A DNA stretch of 64,000 bases, taken from NCBI RefSeq assembly GCF_019175385.1, contig NC_083344.1, positions 27,654,231 to 27,718,230 of the forward strand, in the 5' to 3' direction. The notes beneath the pieces were generated by a model. It made no database searches. It worked only from the letters and a program-made list of their open reading frames with translations, and was not told where the DNA came from. A program made the position numbers and the translations under genes. Each line of letters begins with the position of its first letter. The stretch's first letter is position 1. This document shows positions 1 to 10,877 of this stretch, in pieces. The stretch is from Lycium barbarum. Its lineage: Eukaryota > Streptophyta > Magnoliopsida > Solanales > Solanaceae.

Positions 1-445
1 GGTGTGCGCGCGTTACGTAAACATACATACATATACATCTATAGATATACTACCAGGCCATGTAAGCTCGGTGTTTCATAGTAGCCATACATGGGCACAC
101 ATACATATAGCTCATAAGCATCTTTACTACTTTCATCACTATCATCATCGTCATCGTTATCGTCATCGTTATCGTCTTCGCTATTGCCGTTATAGTCGTC
201 ATCAATATCATTATCACTATTATCGTCATTCATTACCTCTATATCTATAGGCTTACTCATCATATAAGGAACTTAATACAATCGTAGCATATCCAAGAAT
301 CGTGAGCTTATAGCTCGGAAGATCAAGTCGTTTGGAGGAGATCATATGTTTATAGAGATGTAGGCGTTGGCCAAAGAACCATGCCTTATGAAAGAAGGGT
401 TAGCCTTACATACCTTCCCGTCGAACTATTCTACACTTGCACGTT
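1..445 (-). repeat. Reverse LTR fragment, same family as the H1 5' LTR
   Basis: This stretch matches about 27626-28023 almost base for base, from the CATACATACATATACATCT run to the sequence just before the F1 LTR. It is therefore a piece of an LTR in minus orientation. It contains CAT/CGT-rich short tandem repeats (about 120-250) that create spurious His/Tyr-rich reading frames. The F1 element is inserted at its right edge. The last five bases, ACGTT (441-445), would be one copy of the F1 target duplication, but the matching copy lies outside the window. Confidence 0.8.
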
Positions 446-3251
446 TGTTATATCCCGTATTTTGTACATTCTGATATTTCAAGATAATTGTGATAAGTTA
501 AGGTCAAGGCTATATTTTTATCTTGTTTATCGCACAAGTTGTCTATGAAAATTTTTGATGTGGAAATATTAAGAAAGGCTAGGGGTAAAAAGGGAAATTC
601 ACAAGGTGGCCCATGGAAATGTTAAGGAAAATTTGGGGGTAAAAGTTGATTTTGGAAAGTTATAATTCTTGAAATAAAAGGGCCAATTGTCCGTGTAATA
701 TGGTGTGGGCCTTGGCCCACATGGATGCATAAAATAAATAGATAAAAGATGACTAATAAAGCACATTCTTCATCTTCATCCCTTAGAAAATTCCAGAAAC
801 TTGGAGAAAAAGAAGAAGACCATTCGGCCATGGCAAGCCAAAATATTAAAATATTTTCTTCTAGCAATTCAACCAATTGGAAGGTCCTCTTTAACGTGGA
901 GTAGTTGTTGGAGCAAGCAAAACACTTATTTGTGCACTTTACCACCCTAGCCAAGTTGAGAAGTGTAGTGAAGAAAGGTAAGGTTTAGTCTTCTTTTATA
1001 TGCTATGGATGGTTTGTGTATGTTGGGTATGTAGAAATGAATGAAAATCATGAAATTTTGTGTGTTGGGGTTGAGCCGTGTAGGTGGGTGCTTGGCCGTG
1101 TATGTGATGTGTTGTGAAGGAATGATGAACCAATTTTTACTTAGTACTTTGGTTGTTGTCGTCATGGATTCTATGATGAAAATGAAAGTTCAATAATTCT
1201 AGTTGAAGTTGTAATTGTCGGAGAGTTGTTTTAGAAGCTAATGTGATCTTAATACCACTTCTTGTATTTATGGAAAATAATGTTATTAGTGTGTGAATTG
1301 TTGATGTAGTTCATGAATTTGAAAGAAGGAAATGTGTTGTTATTGCTATTGTTGCATTTTGGAGGTTTCGGGTGGAGTGGCATACTGGTTAGATTATTTT
1401 GAATATTGTGCGGATTGTTTGAAGTGTTCTTGAGTATTGTTTGAATGGTTTCGGATTAGTATTTGAGTGTGCGAGCATTGGTGTTAGCTTGATTGTATGT
1501 AGTTGAAGTGAATGTAAATGGAATGCCGTCGGATTATGTAAAAGGGAGTTGCTAATGTTAGAATGTGTTTTGAATTAAGTGTTGATGTTGTTAGTATGGT
1601 TGATGGTATTGTTGTTGATGATGTGGCAGAGTTGAATTCTTGGGGTTGTTGAATTTACAGGGGAAATGCTGCCCAAATTTTTGTAGACAAGTGCTAGCTT
1701 AGGATTGAATTCCTAAGTACTTGTAGCTAACGTTTGGTATTTAATGACGTTATTGTAAATCTTGGGGAGCCCGAGACTTGAGTTGGGATTAGCTTAGGAA
1801 GCGGGAAAGGTATGTAAAGCTTACCTTTTCTTTCTTTTGGCATGCCTTAGATGTAAATAAGATGTGATACAAACATTGGGGTAACTCCTTCATAAGATCC
1901 GAGCATGTCGACGATTCTTATTTACTTCTTGATGTTACACTCCTAATATAGTCGAACTTTGGTCCTTCGGTCTTTTGTATAATGGGATAATGAACGTGTA
2001 TACAAAACTTTTTGTTCTTAAAGGTCTTATGTCGAATAATGTCTCTAACTTTCATAGACGAGCTCGGATCGCTCCGATACGTTCCTAGAGAGTTCTAAAG
2101 CGATTAATGTCTGTAACTTTCGCAGGCGGTCACAGATTGCTTTGAATCGTTCGTAAAGGTTCCTATAGTAAAATGCCCATAACTTTCTTATACTAAATCG
2201 GATTGACGCAAAACGTGTTTATGATCCTTCAGGTGTCGGTAAGTGTACTTGTCTATCGAGTCTTAAAAATTGATTTATGTGCATGTAGTTTCTCACTACT
2301 CTGCTCGTGCATACGGTTATGATATCCTTCGCCGAGTCCCGAGCCGGTTTTGTCATCGTGCGCACTATTTTATATTCGGCAGTATGATGTGTTACGGTTT
2401 CTCGAGTCCCCGACTAGCGGGCCGGGTACCGGTTATGTATGTTTTGGTGTTATGATGTGTTATGTTGCTGTGATGTGTTACTGTTACGGAGATGTTACGG
2501 GGATATGAAATCTTCTAGAGTATGATGTGTTGTGGCGCCGATGACGGGGTGGCGACCACGTTCCCGAGCCCTATACATGATTTTGATATGCATTATTTGG
2601 GTTTCAAAAACAAGTATTTTGGTATATTGATTCTTGTACTCGTTTTCCATACTTCTTATTTCAGTTATGATTCTAATTATTGTATTTCACGCTTTATATA
2701 CTCAGTACCTATTTCGTACTGACCCCCTTTCTTCGGGGGCTGCGTTTCATGCCCGCAAGTACAGACGCTCGTTCTGGTGACCCGCCAGCTTAGTACACCT
2801 ATTCTGCTGTTTTGGAGTGCTCCCTTGTTCTGGAGCCTACATTCTGGTATAGACTCTTCTGTTGTATATATGTATGTATATATTCAGGGGTACGGCGGGG
2901 CCCTGTCCTGTCATATGATTCTGCTGTTACTCTTAGAGGCCTGTAGACATGCATGTGGGTTGTGAGTAGTTACTGTTCAGTTATGTTTGTGTGATTTATG
3001 TCTTAAGCGGTTCCATTTGCTGTGACAGCCTTATCGGCTTGTACGTATATACATATATATATTTCAGGGGCGATATGTTTTATGACAGCCATGCCGGCTT
3101 CTGTGTGATACATTTGTTTATATGCGACCGCTTGAGACGACGTCTGATCTTCATATCTGGATAAGTCATTTGTATGCCGATTCGGGTAAGTGAGTGTGTA
3201 CGGGTGTCCAGCTCGGGCACAAGTCACGGCCCACGGGGTTGGGTCGTGACA
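446..3251 (+). repeat. F1 5' LTR
   Basis: The LTR starts TGTTATATCCCG and ends GGGTCGTGACA, four bases before the primer site; length 2806 bp. It carries the marks shared by most LTRs here: a degenerate form of the CCGAAATTTCGG palindrome near 1669, an AGGTATGTAAAGC motif near 1808, and the double hairpin plus CATGCCCGC block at 2704-2763. I see no gene in it; short reading frames within are chance. Confidence 0.88.
2704..2739 (+). promoter_or_regulatory. Conserved LTR double hairpin (F1)
   Basis: Two adjacent stem-loops can form: AGTAC...GTACT (2704-2720) and CCCCC...GGGGG (2723-2739). They are followed by CATGCCCGC. The same arrangement recurs in most LTRs in this window on either strand, sometimes with different stem sequence that still pairs. 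The role is unknown; an RNA structure in the R/U5 part of the transcript is inference. Confidence 0.5.
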
Positions 3252-3255
3252 AAAG

Positions 3256-3267
3256 TGGTATCAGAGC
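3256..3267 (+). promoter_or_regulatory. F1 primer-binding site (tRNA-iMet)
   Basis: TGGTATCAGAGC, four bases after the LTR end, is complementary to the 3' end of plant initiator methionine tRNA, the usual minus-strand primer of many plant gypsy and copia elements. Confidence 0.9.
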
Positions 3268-3309
3268 AGTTCGTCCTCGGAATGTCTACAGGCCGTGTCT
3301 AGTAGAGTC

Positions 3310-3347
3310 TTGTTTATCGGTGTGTTGTGCACCACATCTATAAACAA
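3310..3347 (+). promoter_or_regulatory. F1 leader hairpin with self-complementary loop
   Basis: Arms TTGTTTAT and ATAAACAA pair over 8 bp. An inner stem (GGTGTG with CACATC) includes one G-U pair. The 8-nt loop TTGTGCAC holds the palindrome GTGCAC. It lies 42 nt after the primer site. The structure recurs in every leader in the window, each with a palindromic loop. By analogy with retroviral leaders it could start RNA dimerisation; that is inference. Confidence 0.65.
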
Positions 3348-3454
3348 AAAGCTACAGGACATTTAGGATGTCACATTTCCTTCGATCTTAGATCGTGCAA
3401 TAGAGCTGTATTATTAGGATGGTTCCTTTCTAAATGATTGCTATGTTTACAGTG

Positions 3455-4390
3455 ATGGCTCCGAAGAAAGCGACAGCTGCCCAGAAGGGCAAAGCAGTAG
3501 CAGGAGAGACCAGTCAGACTCGGAGTGTCACTCGGGCCCGTGCCCAGACTATGCCCGAGATTATGCCCCAGTCAGCGGGCTCTGCTACGCCATCATCATC
3601 AGAGGAGCCTAGAGCAGTAGCCGCTGCCGCTATGGATCAGAGGGTGGCTCCACCATTAGCTCCGGAGGCTCCAGTGCCCAAGGCTCCAGCTCCTCAGTCA
3701 GGAGCGGAGGATAGGGCGATGAGAGATGCAGTACAGTTGCTGACTAGATTAGTAGCGGGGCAAGCTCGCAGACACGGGCTGGGAGGTGATTATGCAGATA
3801 GGCATGATAGCTTAAGGGTTTGTGACTTCTTGACTTGTAATCCCCCAGAGTTCTACGGGTCAAAGCCCGAGGAGGATCCCCAGGACTTTATTCGACAGAT
3901 GCAGCGTACACTGAGGTTAGTCAGAGCTTCTGAGACTGAGTCTGTCAAGCTGGCTTCATATCGGTTGTGTGATGTAGCTGTTAATTGGTATGAGCCTTGG
4001 GAGCTGTCTAGAGGCGAGGGTGCTCCTCCAGCGGTGTGGGATGAGTTTACGACAGCCTTTCTCGGCCACTTTTTGCCTACAGAGATGTGGCGAGCGAGGG
4101 TTGATAGATTCTTACAGCTGAGACAGAGGGGCAGAAACGTTCGAGAGTATAGCCTAGAGTTTGACTCCCTAGCCAGATATGCGCCCATCATTGTAGTTGA
4201 TATGGCTGACAGGATGCATCGATACGTGATGGGGTTGGATCGTTATTTGATTGATAGCTGTATGGCGGTGGCATCCCAGCCTGGGATGGATATTGCTCGG
4301 GTGCAGGCATATGCACAAGGAATGCAGGATCGACACAGAGGGCGCCAGCCCGATAGAGATCGTGATACAGGTCAGCCCAAGAGGGCTTGA
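3455..4390 (+). pseudogene. gag: F1 gag (capsid polyprotein), broken at its C-terminus
   Basis: Gag forms the cytoplasmic virus-like particle that packages the element's RNA. The start chosen is the Met of MAPKKATAAQKGK, because H1 gag begins the same way (MPVKRKATAAQKGK) and the seven upstream codons look like leader. The N-terminal 110 or so residues are low-complexity, rich in Ala, Pro and Gln. From about residue 123 (NPPEFYGSKPEEDPQDFI) runs a typical retrotransposon gag domain with the RFLQLRQR...VREYSLEFDSLARYAP segment. The frame ends at a TGA at 4388-4390. After the stop, gag-like sequence (Gly/Gln-rich linker) continues with a frame change toward the zinc knuckle at 4582. The frame is long but the protein lacks the linker and nucleic-acid-binding end. 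Confidence 0.85.
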
Positions 4391-4581
4391 TCAGCTGGTT
4401 ATTTCGGGGAGTTTCGAGGCTGGCAGCCTCAGCAGCAGTATATCTTTCTCAGCCAGGCCAGAGTACACATCCACAGTCCACGGATAGACGATTCGATGGT
4501 GCAGGGCACTCAGGAGCAGGCCAGAGTTCCAGGGCTTCGGGTTTGTAGGTGAGTTGAGGTTCCAGTCAGTCAAGACCACCC

Positions 4582-5982
4582 ATGCCTCGGTGTTCTCATT
4601 GTGGGAGGTCTCACCCAGGAGAGTGCTATCGTGCTACGGGTACCTATTTTGCTTGTGGCCGTCAAGGCCATATTATGAGATATTGCCCGTTGGTGAGTAG
4701 TTCCGGTGGTGCAGCTCAGCCTACGAGGTCAGTTGCTGGTTCGTCTTCCACTTCTGTAGCTATGCGCCCTATGGGGCGGGGTATGCCAACACCTGCAGGC
4801 CGCGGTAGAGGTCATGGCGGAGTTTCTGATTCTAGCGGTCCCTCGAACCGCATATATGCCTTGGCCAGCCGGCAAGACCAGGAGGCGTCACCAAATATGG
4901 TTACAGGTATACTATTGATCTTTTCCCAAGATGTGTATGCATTGATAGATCCGGGCTCTACTTTGTCGTATATTTCTCCCCTTGTCGCTAGTAGAATTGG
5001 GATAAAACCTGAACCGATAGAACCGTTCGAGGTAGCTACACCGGTCGGAGATTCTGTTATAGCAAGGCAGGTATATAGAGATTGTTCAGTAATTATATGT
5101 GGTCGTTGCACCAAAGCCGATTTGATAGAGCTGGATATGACAGAATTCGATGTTATTATGGGCATGGATTGGTTAGCCTCTTGTTATGCCAATATCGACT
5201 GTCAGAAGAAGGTATTCCGTTTCCAATTTCCAGGAGAACCAATTATAGAATGGGCAGGAAATACAGCATCGCCGAGGGGTAAGTTTATTTCATACCTCAA
5301 GGCCAGAAAGATGATTCAAAAGGGGTATATTTATCATCTGGTTCGCGTGCATGATATTAAAGCAGAGGCACCCACTCTCCAGTCAGTTCCAGTAGTCAAT
5401 GAATTTCCAGATGAGCTTCCAGGCCTTCCTCCTGAACGGGAAATAGAGTTTACGATAGATGTGCTGCCAGATACCCAGCCTATATCTATTCCTCCTTACA
5501 GAATGACACCTACAGAACTGAAGGAATTGAAGGAGCAGCTGAAGGATTTATTTGAGAAAGGCTTCATCAGACCCAATACATCACCTTGGGGAGCACCGGT
5601 ACTGTTCGTGAGGAAGAAAGATGGGTCGCTACGGATGTGCATTGATTATAGGCAGCTGAACAAGGTGACCGTAAATAATAAATATCCCCTCCCCTGGATT
5701 GATGATTTATTTGACCAGTTGCAGGGTGCTAAGTATTTTTTGAAGATAGATTTGCGCTCGGGCTATCACCAGGTACGGGTAAGAGAGGCAGATATTCCGA
5801 AGACAGCGTTCAGGACCCGATATGGGCACTATGAGTTTAGAGTGATGTCTTTTGGGCTGACCAACGCTCCAGCAGTGTTCATGGATTTGATGAATCGAGT
5901 ATTCAGGCCGTTCCTAGACATGTTCGTGATTGTATTTATTGATGATATTCTGGTTTATTCACGATCAGAAGAGGAGCATTAA
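4582..5982 (+). pseudogene. pol: F1 zinc knuckle, protease and reverse transcriptase
   Basis: Residues 4-14 hold [12 protein letters not shown]. The following knuckle reads [14 protein letters not shown], with its first Cys replaced by Tyr. The protease active site is DPGST at residue 123 (4948), followed by the [19 protein letters not shown] segment. Reverse transcriptase follows the linker [19 protein letters not shown]: the motif [16 protein letters not shown], the catalytic [10 protein letters not shown], and FIDDILVYS (Asp pair at 5941-5946). The frame stops at TAA 5980-5982 within EEEH, just after the RT palm, but coding resumes at once in the same frame. The enzyme would copy genomic RNA to cDNA in the particle. 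Apart from the lost knuckle Cys and the stop, the catalytic motifs look intact. Confidence 0.88.
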
Positions 5983-7131
5983 GATCATCTGAGAACAGTA
6001 CTCGGAACACTCCGGCAACAGAAATTATATGCTAAGTTCTCCAAATGTGAATTCTGGTTGACTTCAGTGGCATTTTTGGGGCATATCGTCGGAGCAGATG
6101 GTATTCGGGTCGATACACAGAAGATCGAGGCCATAAAGAATTGGCCTAGGCCTACGACGCCTACTGAGGTACGTAGTTTTCTGGGATTAGCAGAGTATTA
6201 CAGGAGATTTGTGAAGAATTTAGCTTCGATTGCAGCACCGTTAACGAAGCTAACTCAGAAGGCAGCAAAGTTCCAGTGGACCGATGGTTGTGAACAAAGC
6301 TTCCAGTTGCTGAAGGAAAGGTTGATTATAGCTCCAGTTCTGACTCTCCCCGAGGGGCCAGATGGGTATGTCATTTATTGTGATGCTTCCGGTGTTGGGA
6401 TAGGTTGTGTATTAATGCATCATGGTCGAGTTATAGCCTATGCCTCCCGGCAGCTCAAACTGCACGAAAGGAATTATCCTACTCATGACCTGGAATTAGC
6501 AGCGGTAATTCATGCTTTGAAAATATGGAGACATTATCTATATGGCGTTCATGTTGATATTTATACAGACCACAAAAGCCTTCAGTACATCCTTAAGCAG
6601 AAGGAGCTGAATTTGCGACAAAGGAGATGGCTCGAGTTGTTGAAAGATTATGACGTTGACATTTTATATCATCCTGGGAAAGCCAACGTTGTAGCAGATG
6701 CGCTCAGCCGTAAGTCTGTGGGCAGCTTGACAGATATGCAACCAGAAAAGAGAAAAATTGTACGTGATATCCACCAGCTAGCTAATCTTGGAGTTCGTCT
6801 GGCCGATTCTGGAGATACGAGGGTTTCTGTCCGAGGGGTTGCCGAATCATCTATTATGGAAGAAGTAAAGAGACGCCAATACGAGGATCCCATTCTGGTA
6901 CAGTACAGAGATGCAGCCCTTGATAAGGAGAGGACCCCGTTCGAGATTACACCTGACGGAGTATTATCATATAGAGGCAGGTTATGTGTACCTGACATTG
7001 CAGGGCTGCAGCGGCAGATTGTGGGAGAGGCACATTATGCTCGGTATTCTGTTCATCCGGGATCAACAAAGATGTACCATGACCTCAGGTGCTTATATTG
7101 GTGGGATGGTATGAAAAAGAACATCGCATAG
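5983..7131 (+). pseudogene. pol: F1 RT thumb, RNase H and integrase zinc finger
   Basis: This continues the preceding frame. It holds the RT thumb ([39 protein letters not shown]). RNase H follows, with Asp in [10 protein letters not shown] (6382), HDLELAAV and [10 protein letters not shown], ending in [17 protein letters not shown]. The integrase N-terminal zinc-finger region ([26 protein letters not shown]) follows. A TAG at 7129-7131 interrupts just before FVAQCPNC, the Cys pair of the same finger, so the stop falls inside the HHCC motif. RNase H would remove the RNA template and make the plus-strand primer. Reading on through the two stops gives an uninterrupted frame to 7580. Confidence 0.86.
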
Positions 7132-7580
7132 TTCGTTGCTCAGTGCCCAAATTGCCAACAGGTTAAGATCGAGCACCAAAAACCTGGTGGGTTGTTACAG
7201 GAAATGGAGATTCCGACTTGGAAGTGGGAAGCAATTAATATGGATTTCATTACAAGTTTACCACGCACCCCACGGAGGTATGATTCGATATGGGTTATTG
7301 TTGATAGGCTAACAAAATCAGCCCATTTTCTCCCAGTCAGGACCACTTATTCGGCTGAGGATTATGCCCGGTTATATATTAAGGAGATAGTAAGACTTCA
7401 CGGAGTTCCCACATCTATTATATCCGACAGAGGTGCTCAGTTTACAGCTAACTTCTGGAGATCATTTCAAGAAGGATTGGGGACCCAGGTAAGTCTTAGT
7501 ACCGCATTTCACCTGCAGTCTGACGGACAGGCCAAGCGTACTATTCAGACACTAGAAGATATGCTACGGGCCTGTGTTAT
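7132..7580 (+). pseudogene. pol: F1 integrase core, truncated, catalytic Glu lost
   Basis: Same frame as upstream: [12 protein letters not shown] completes the zinc finger. The core then shows INMDF (first catalytic Asp) and SDRGAQF (second Asp). Thirty-five residues later, in GQAKRT, stands Lys (7534-7536) where E1 and F2 have the third catalytic residue, Glu (GQAERT). The coding sequence is cut at LRACVI by the reverse LTR beginning at 7581, so the rest of the core, the C-terminal DNA-binding part and any chromodomain are absent. Integrase would join cDNA ends to target DNA in the nucleus; this copy could not. Confidence 0.87.
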
Positions 7581-8899
7581 TGTCACACCCCGACCTTACT
7601 AGGGTGTGATGGGCACCCGACCCTTACTTAGGGCCGAGCGAACCCTCAGACTTTTGCTGCACATAAAGTTACGCCAAACTTTTAAATCAAATCAGATAAA
7701 ATACATAGCAATTTTTTTTTTTCACAAATATTGTTTTCAGAAATATTCCTTCTAGAATCTTCCAAGCGAACAAATCTGTAGTCATACACAATTCAATACA
7801 CAACACAGACCAACATATCGGCTGATGGAGCCGCTTACAGACTGACACACCATACCCACGACGCTGTCTGCAAAGTCTCTAACATCATACAGAAACCATA
7901 ACACGCATACCAAACCCTGACTCGGCAGTCCTCCAGGAGCAATTGGAGTTCGCCACCACTGCTGAAATATCTTTTATAGTGTCCTTATCTCGTCTGGGAG
8001 TACCTGCGCGGCATGAAACGCAGCCCCCCAAAGAGCCGGGGGTCAGTACAGAATATGTACTGAGTATGTAAGACATAGAATACAGAAAGCAGAACCATAA
8101 TCGAAACAAACAGTACCAAGGGTGAGCATATTATCCAGATTGCCAAATTACTTACTTCTCAGACACAGATCATACAGATCAATACCGACCATACAGACTG
8201 ACCAATACAGATCATACAGACCGTACCAATCATACAGAGCGTAACAAAATCATACAGAGCATACAGAATGCCGACATACTTACTTTCCAGACACAGATCA
8301 CACATACCGATACCAGATGTCAGAAGGAGTGTGGCACGTACAGAACGCACAGATAAGGTCATACGTCAGACGGAGTACAGAATGTACTGAATACTCAGAT
8401 GATGTCATATATCGGACGGTATACAGAACGTACAGATTACTCAGATGGTGTCATATATCGGACGGAATACAGAACGTACAGATTACTCAGATAATGTCAT
8501 ATATCGGACGGAATACAGAACATACAGATTACTCAGATAATATCATATATCGGACGGAATACAGAACGTACAGATTACTCAGATGATTTCATATATCGGA
8601 CGGAATACAGAACGTACAAATGATGTCATATATCGGACGGAATGCAGAACATACAGAATACTCAGATGATGTCAGAACATACAAAATACTCAGAATCGTA
8701 TGTCACATATGCGTACAACAGAACCCGACCCTGTGATAAGGGACGCGGTAAACAGAATCATCATATATCAAATTCATGTATCATATATGCATATATCAGA
8801 ACCCGACCCTCCAGTGAGGGTGCGGTAACAGAGCCCGGCCCTCTAGTACGGGACGCGGTGAACAGACAGATCATATGCCATCCTGGCCACCACCCCATA
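7581..8899 (-). repeat. LTR fragment X (minus strand), U5 side
   Basis: It starts TGTCACACCCCGACC directly after GTTAT in the F1 integrase, as expected for a reverse LTR end. It continues with the double hairpin block (8024-8060), a 46-bp minisatellite, and the CCCGACCC...GGGACGCGGT blocks also seen in the tandem-array LTRs. It ends near GATCATATGCCATCCTGG, where H1 RNase H sequence begins. The remaining LTR toward the U3 start is missing, so the right edge is a deletion junction and not an LTR end. Confidence 0.75.
8355..8680. repeat. 46-bp minisatellite in LTR X
   Basis: About seven head-to-tail copies of a 46-bp unit containing CATATATCGGACGGAATACA and ATTACTCAGATG. The middle copies are nearly identical and the first and last are degraded. 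The reading frame across it is a by-product of the repeat. Confidence 0.85.
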
Positions 8900-8902
8900 T
8901 CA

Positions 8903-10341
8903 TCAATCTATCTTTCAACTCTTGGAAACTACGTTCAGAAGCATCTGTCCATTGAAACTTTGCTGATTTCTGGGTCAACTTTGTGAGTGGTGCAGAAATA
9001 GAAGAAAACTCTCAACGAATCTCCTGTAATAACCTGCTAAGCCTAGAAAACTATGAACCTCCGTAGGAGTTGTGGGCCTTGCCAAGTCTTCACGACCTCA
9101 ATCTTTTTACTATCTACCCGAATACCATCGGCTGCAACAATGTGCCCCAGAAACGTCACTGAATTAAACCAAAACTCACACTTTGAGAATTTTGCAAACA
9201 ACTCTCGGGTTCGGGGAACTCCAAGGACAGTATGAAAATGATCCGCATGTTCTGCCTCGGATCTATAATATACCAAGATATCATCGATGAATACAATCAC
9301 AAACAGATCTAGGAAGGGTCTGAACACATCATTCATCAAATCCATAAACACTGCCCGTGCATTAGTTAGCCCAAATGACATTACCCGGAACTCAAAATGA
9401 CCATATCTTGTTCTGAAGGCTGTCTTAGGGATATCTTTCTCCCTAACTCTCACTTGATGATACTCGAACCTCAAATCGACCATTGAAAACCATTTGGCAC
9501 TTTGCAACTGATCAAATAAGTCATCATTCCTCGGGAGAGGATATTTATTCTTAATCGTCACCTTATTCAATTGCCAATAATCGATGCACATTCTCAAGGA
9601 GCCATCTTTCTTTCGGACAAACAATACGGGTGCTCCCCACAGGGATGAACTAGGCCTAATAAAGCCTTTATCAAGCAAGTCTTTCAATTGCTCCTTCAAC
9701 TCTTTCAATTCTGCGGGAGCCATTCTATAAGGAGGAATGGATATAGGCTTCGTGCCTGGCAACACATCAATGGAAAAATCAATCTCCCGCTCGGGAGGAA
9801 GGCCTGGAAGCTCTTCCGGGAAAACATTTGTAAATTCATTTACTACGGGAACTGACTGAAGACTTGGCGATTCAGCTTCTAAATCTTGAACCCGAACTAG
9901 ATGATAAATGCATCCTTTCGAGATCATTTTCGTTGCCTTTAGATAGGAAATAAACCTACCTTTTGGTGACGCGGTATTCCCTTTCCATTCTAAGACTGGT
10001 TCTCCCGGAAATTGGAAACGAACCATTTTTATTCTACAATCAACATTGGCATAACAAGAAGCCAACCAATCTATGCCCATAATGACATCAAAATCCACTA
10101 TTTCTAACTCATGCAAGTCAATCATGGTACGACGATCACAAATCAAAATTATACAATTTCTATATACTCGGCTAGCTATTACCGATTCACCCACGGGTGT
10201 AGACACCTCAAAAGGTTTGATCGACTCCGGTTCGACTCTAAATCGGCCCGCAATATATGGAGTAACATATGACAATGTGGAGCCCGGATCAATCAAAGCA
10301 TATACATCATGAGAGAATATTGATAATATACCTGTAACCAC
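8903..10341 (-). pseudogene. pol: H1 protease, reverse transcriptase and start of RNase H
   Basis: The minus-strand frame from 10341 begins [26 protein letters not shown], with the protease DPGST site. The true upstream frame is continuous with the zinc-knuckle piece except for one stop near 10363. RT motifs follow: [27 protein letters not shown], a first catalytic motif [10 protein letters not shown] (Asp kept), and [10 protein letters not shown]. Past VVKTWQGP the frame shifts (near 9045). RT-thumb and RNase H-side sequence remains recognisable in other frames to about 8903 ([13 protein letters not shown]; a TQK...FQWTD-like segment), where it meets LTR X. It is a truncated, non-functional copy. 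Confidence 0.85.
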
Positions 10342-10872
10342 GTCAGGAGAAGACTCAAGATCTTAGCGTCCAACCAAAGCATAAACACGGTACTGAGGAC
10401 TGCTAGAACTGGGAACTCTCCCTCTGCCTCTACCATGGCCAACTGGCGCATGTGAACCTGGCCCCATAGGGCGCATAGAAGATGAAGATCCGGCTGCTGA
10501 CCCTAAAGGCTGGGTCCTACCTCTACCATGAATCGAAAGGCAATCACGCATAATATGGCCCGCCCGACCACATGAATAGCAACCCTCTGAGCCCAATCGG
10601 CATTGAACCCAATGCAACTTCCCACACTGGGAACATCGTGGTATGGGTGGCCTTTCCTGACCCGAATTACCTCTGAACTGGGACCCTGAAAAACTCTGAC
10701 TCAGCCCGGAACGAGTAGATCTATCGAATCTCTAGCCTGGAAACCATGGAGGTGCACTAGTCATATAATAGCCCGAATGCCTGGGAAACTGTTGCCTGTG
10801 CCCACCTCTGAACTCACTCATCGGACTTGAAGATCTGGCCCTCTTGCCATGCCCCCTATCATGCTCGCGTTC
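10342..10872 (-). pseudogene. gag: H1 gag C-terminus with CCHC zinc knuckle
   Basis: Minus-strand frame in register with the protease ORF. It contains REHDRGHGKRARSSSPMSEF, a Gly/Gln-rich linker, and the complete knuckle CYSCGRAGHIMRDC near 10560. Two in-frame stops (near 10730 and 10363) break it. The first 15 or so residues of the track in this frame derive from E1 sequence and are not gag. The knuckle would bind the RNA genome during packaging. Unlike F1, all four metal ligands of the knuckle are present. Confidence 0.82.
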
Positions 10873-10877
10873 GCTTC

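Larger units (their letters stand above)
446..7580 (+). mobile_element. F1: Ty3/gypsy (Tekay/Del-type) retrotransposon, 3' truncated
   Basis: Order of parts is 5' LTR (446-3251), tRNA-iMet primer site (3256), leader hairpin, gag (3455), zinc knuckle, protease, reverse transcriptase, RNase H and integrase up to 7580. There a reverse LTR (X) interrupts the integrase. No 3' LTR of F1 is present in the window. From 4582 to 7580 pol keeps one frame with only two in-frame stops, so it decayed mainly by point mutation. The clade call rests on protein similarity to the window's copies that retain a chromodomain (E1, G), because F1 is cut before that domain. Confidence 0.88.

Noticed and set aside
2..250. 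His/Tyr-rich and Asp-rich frames on both strands
   Set aside because: Produced by CAT/CGT microrepeats inside an LTR fragment; the same occurs at 27423-27827.
3256..3267. tRNA genes at TGGTATCAGAGC sites
   Set aside because: Only the 12-base primer complement is present at the LTR edge; no cloverleaf follows.
3455..7580. Integrated plant pararetrovirus
   Set aside because: LTRs, 5-bp duplications, protease-RT-RNase H-integrase order and chromodomains in related copies fit Ty3/gypsy; no movement-protein-like sequence.
8355..8680. CRISPR-like regular repeats
   Set aside because: Units are contiguous 46-bp tandem repeats without unique spacers, inside a plant LTR; it is a minisatellite.
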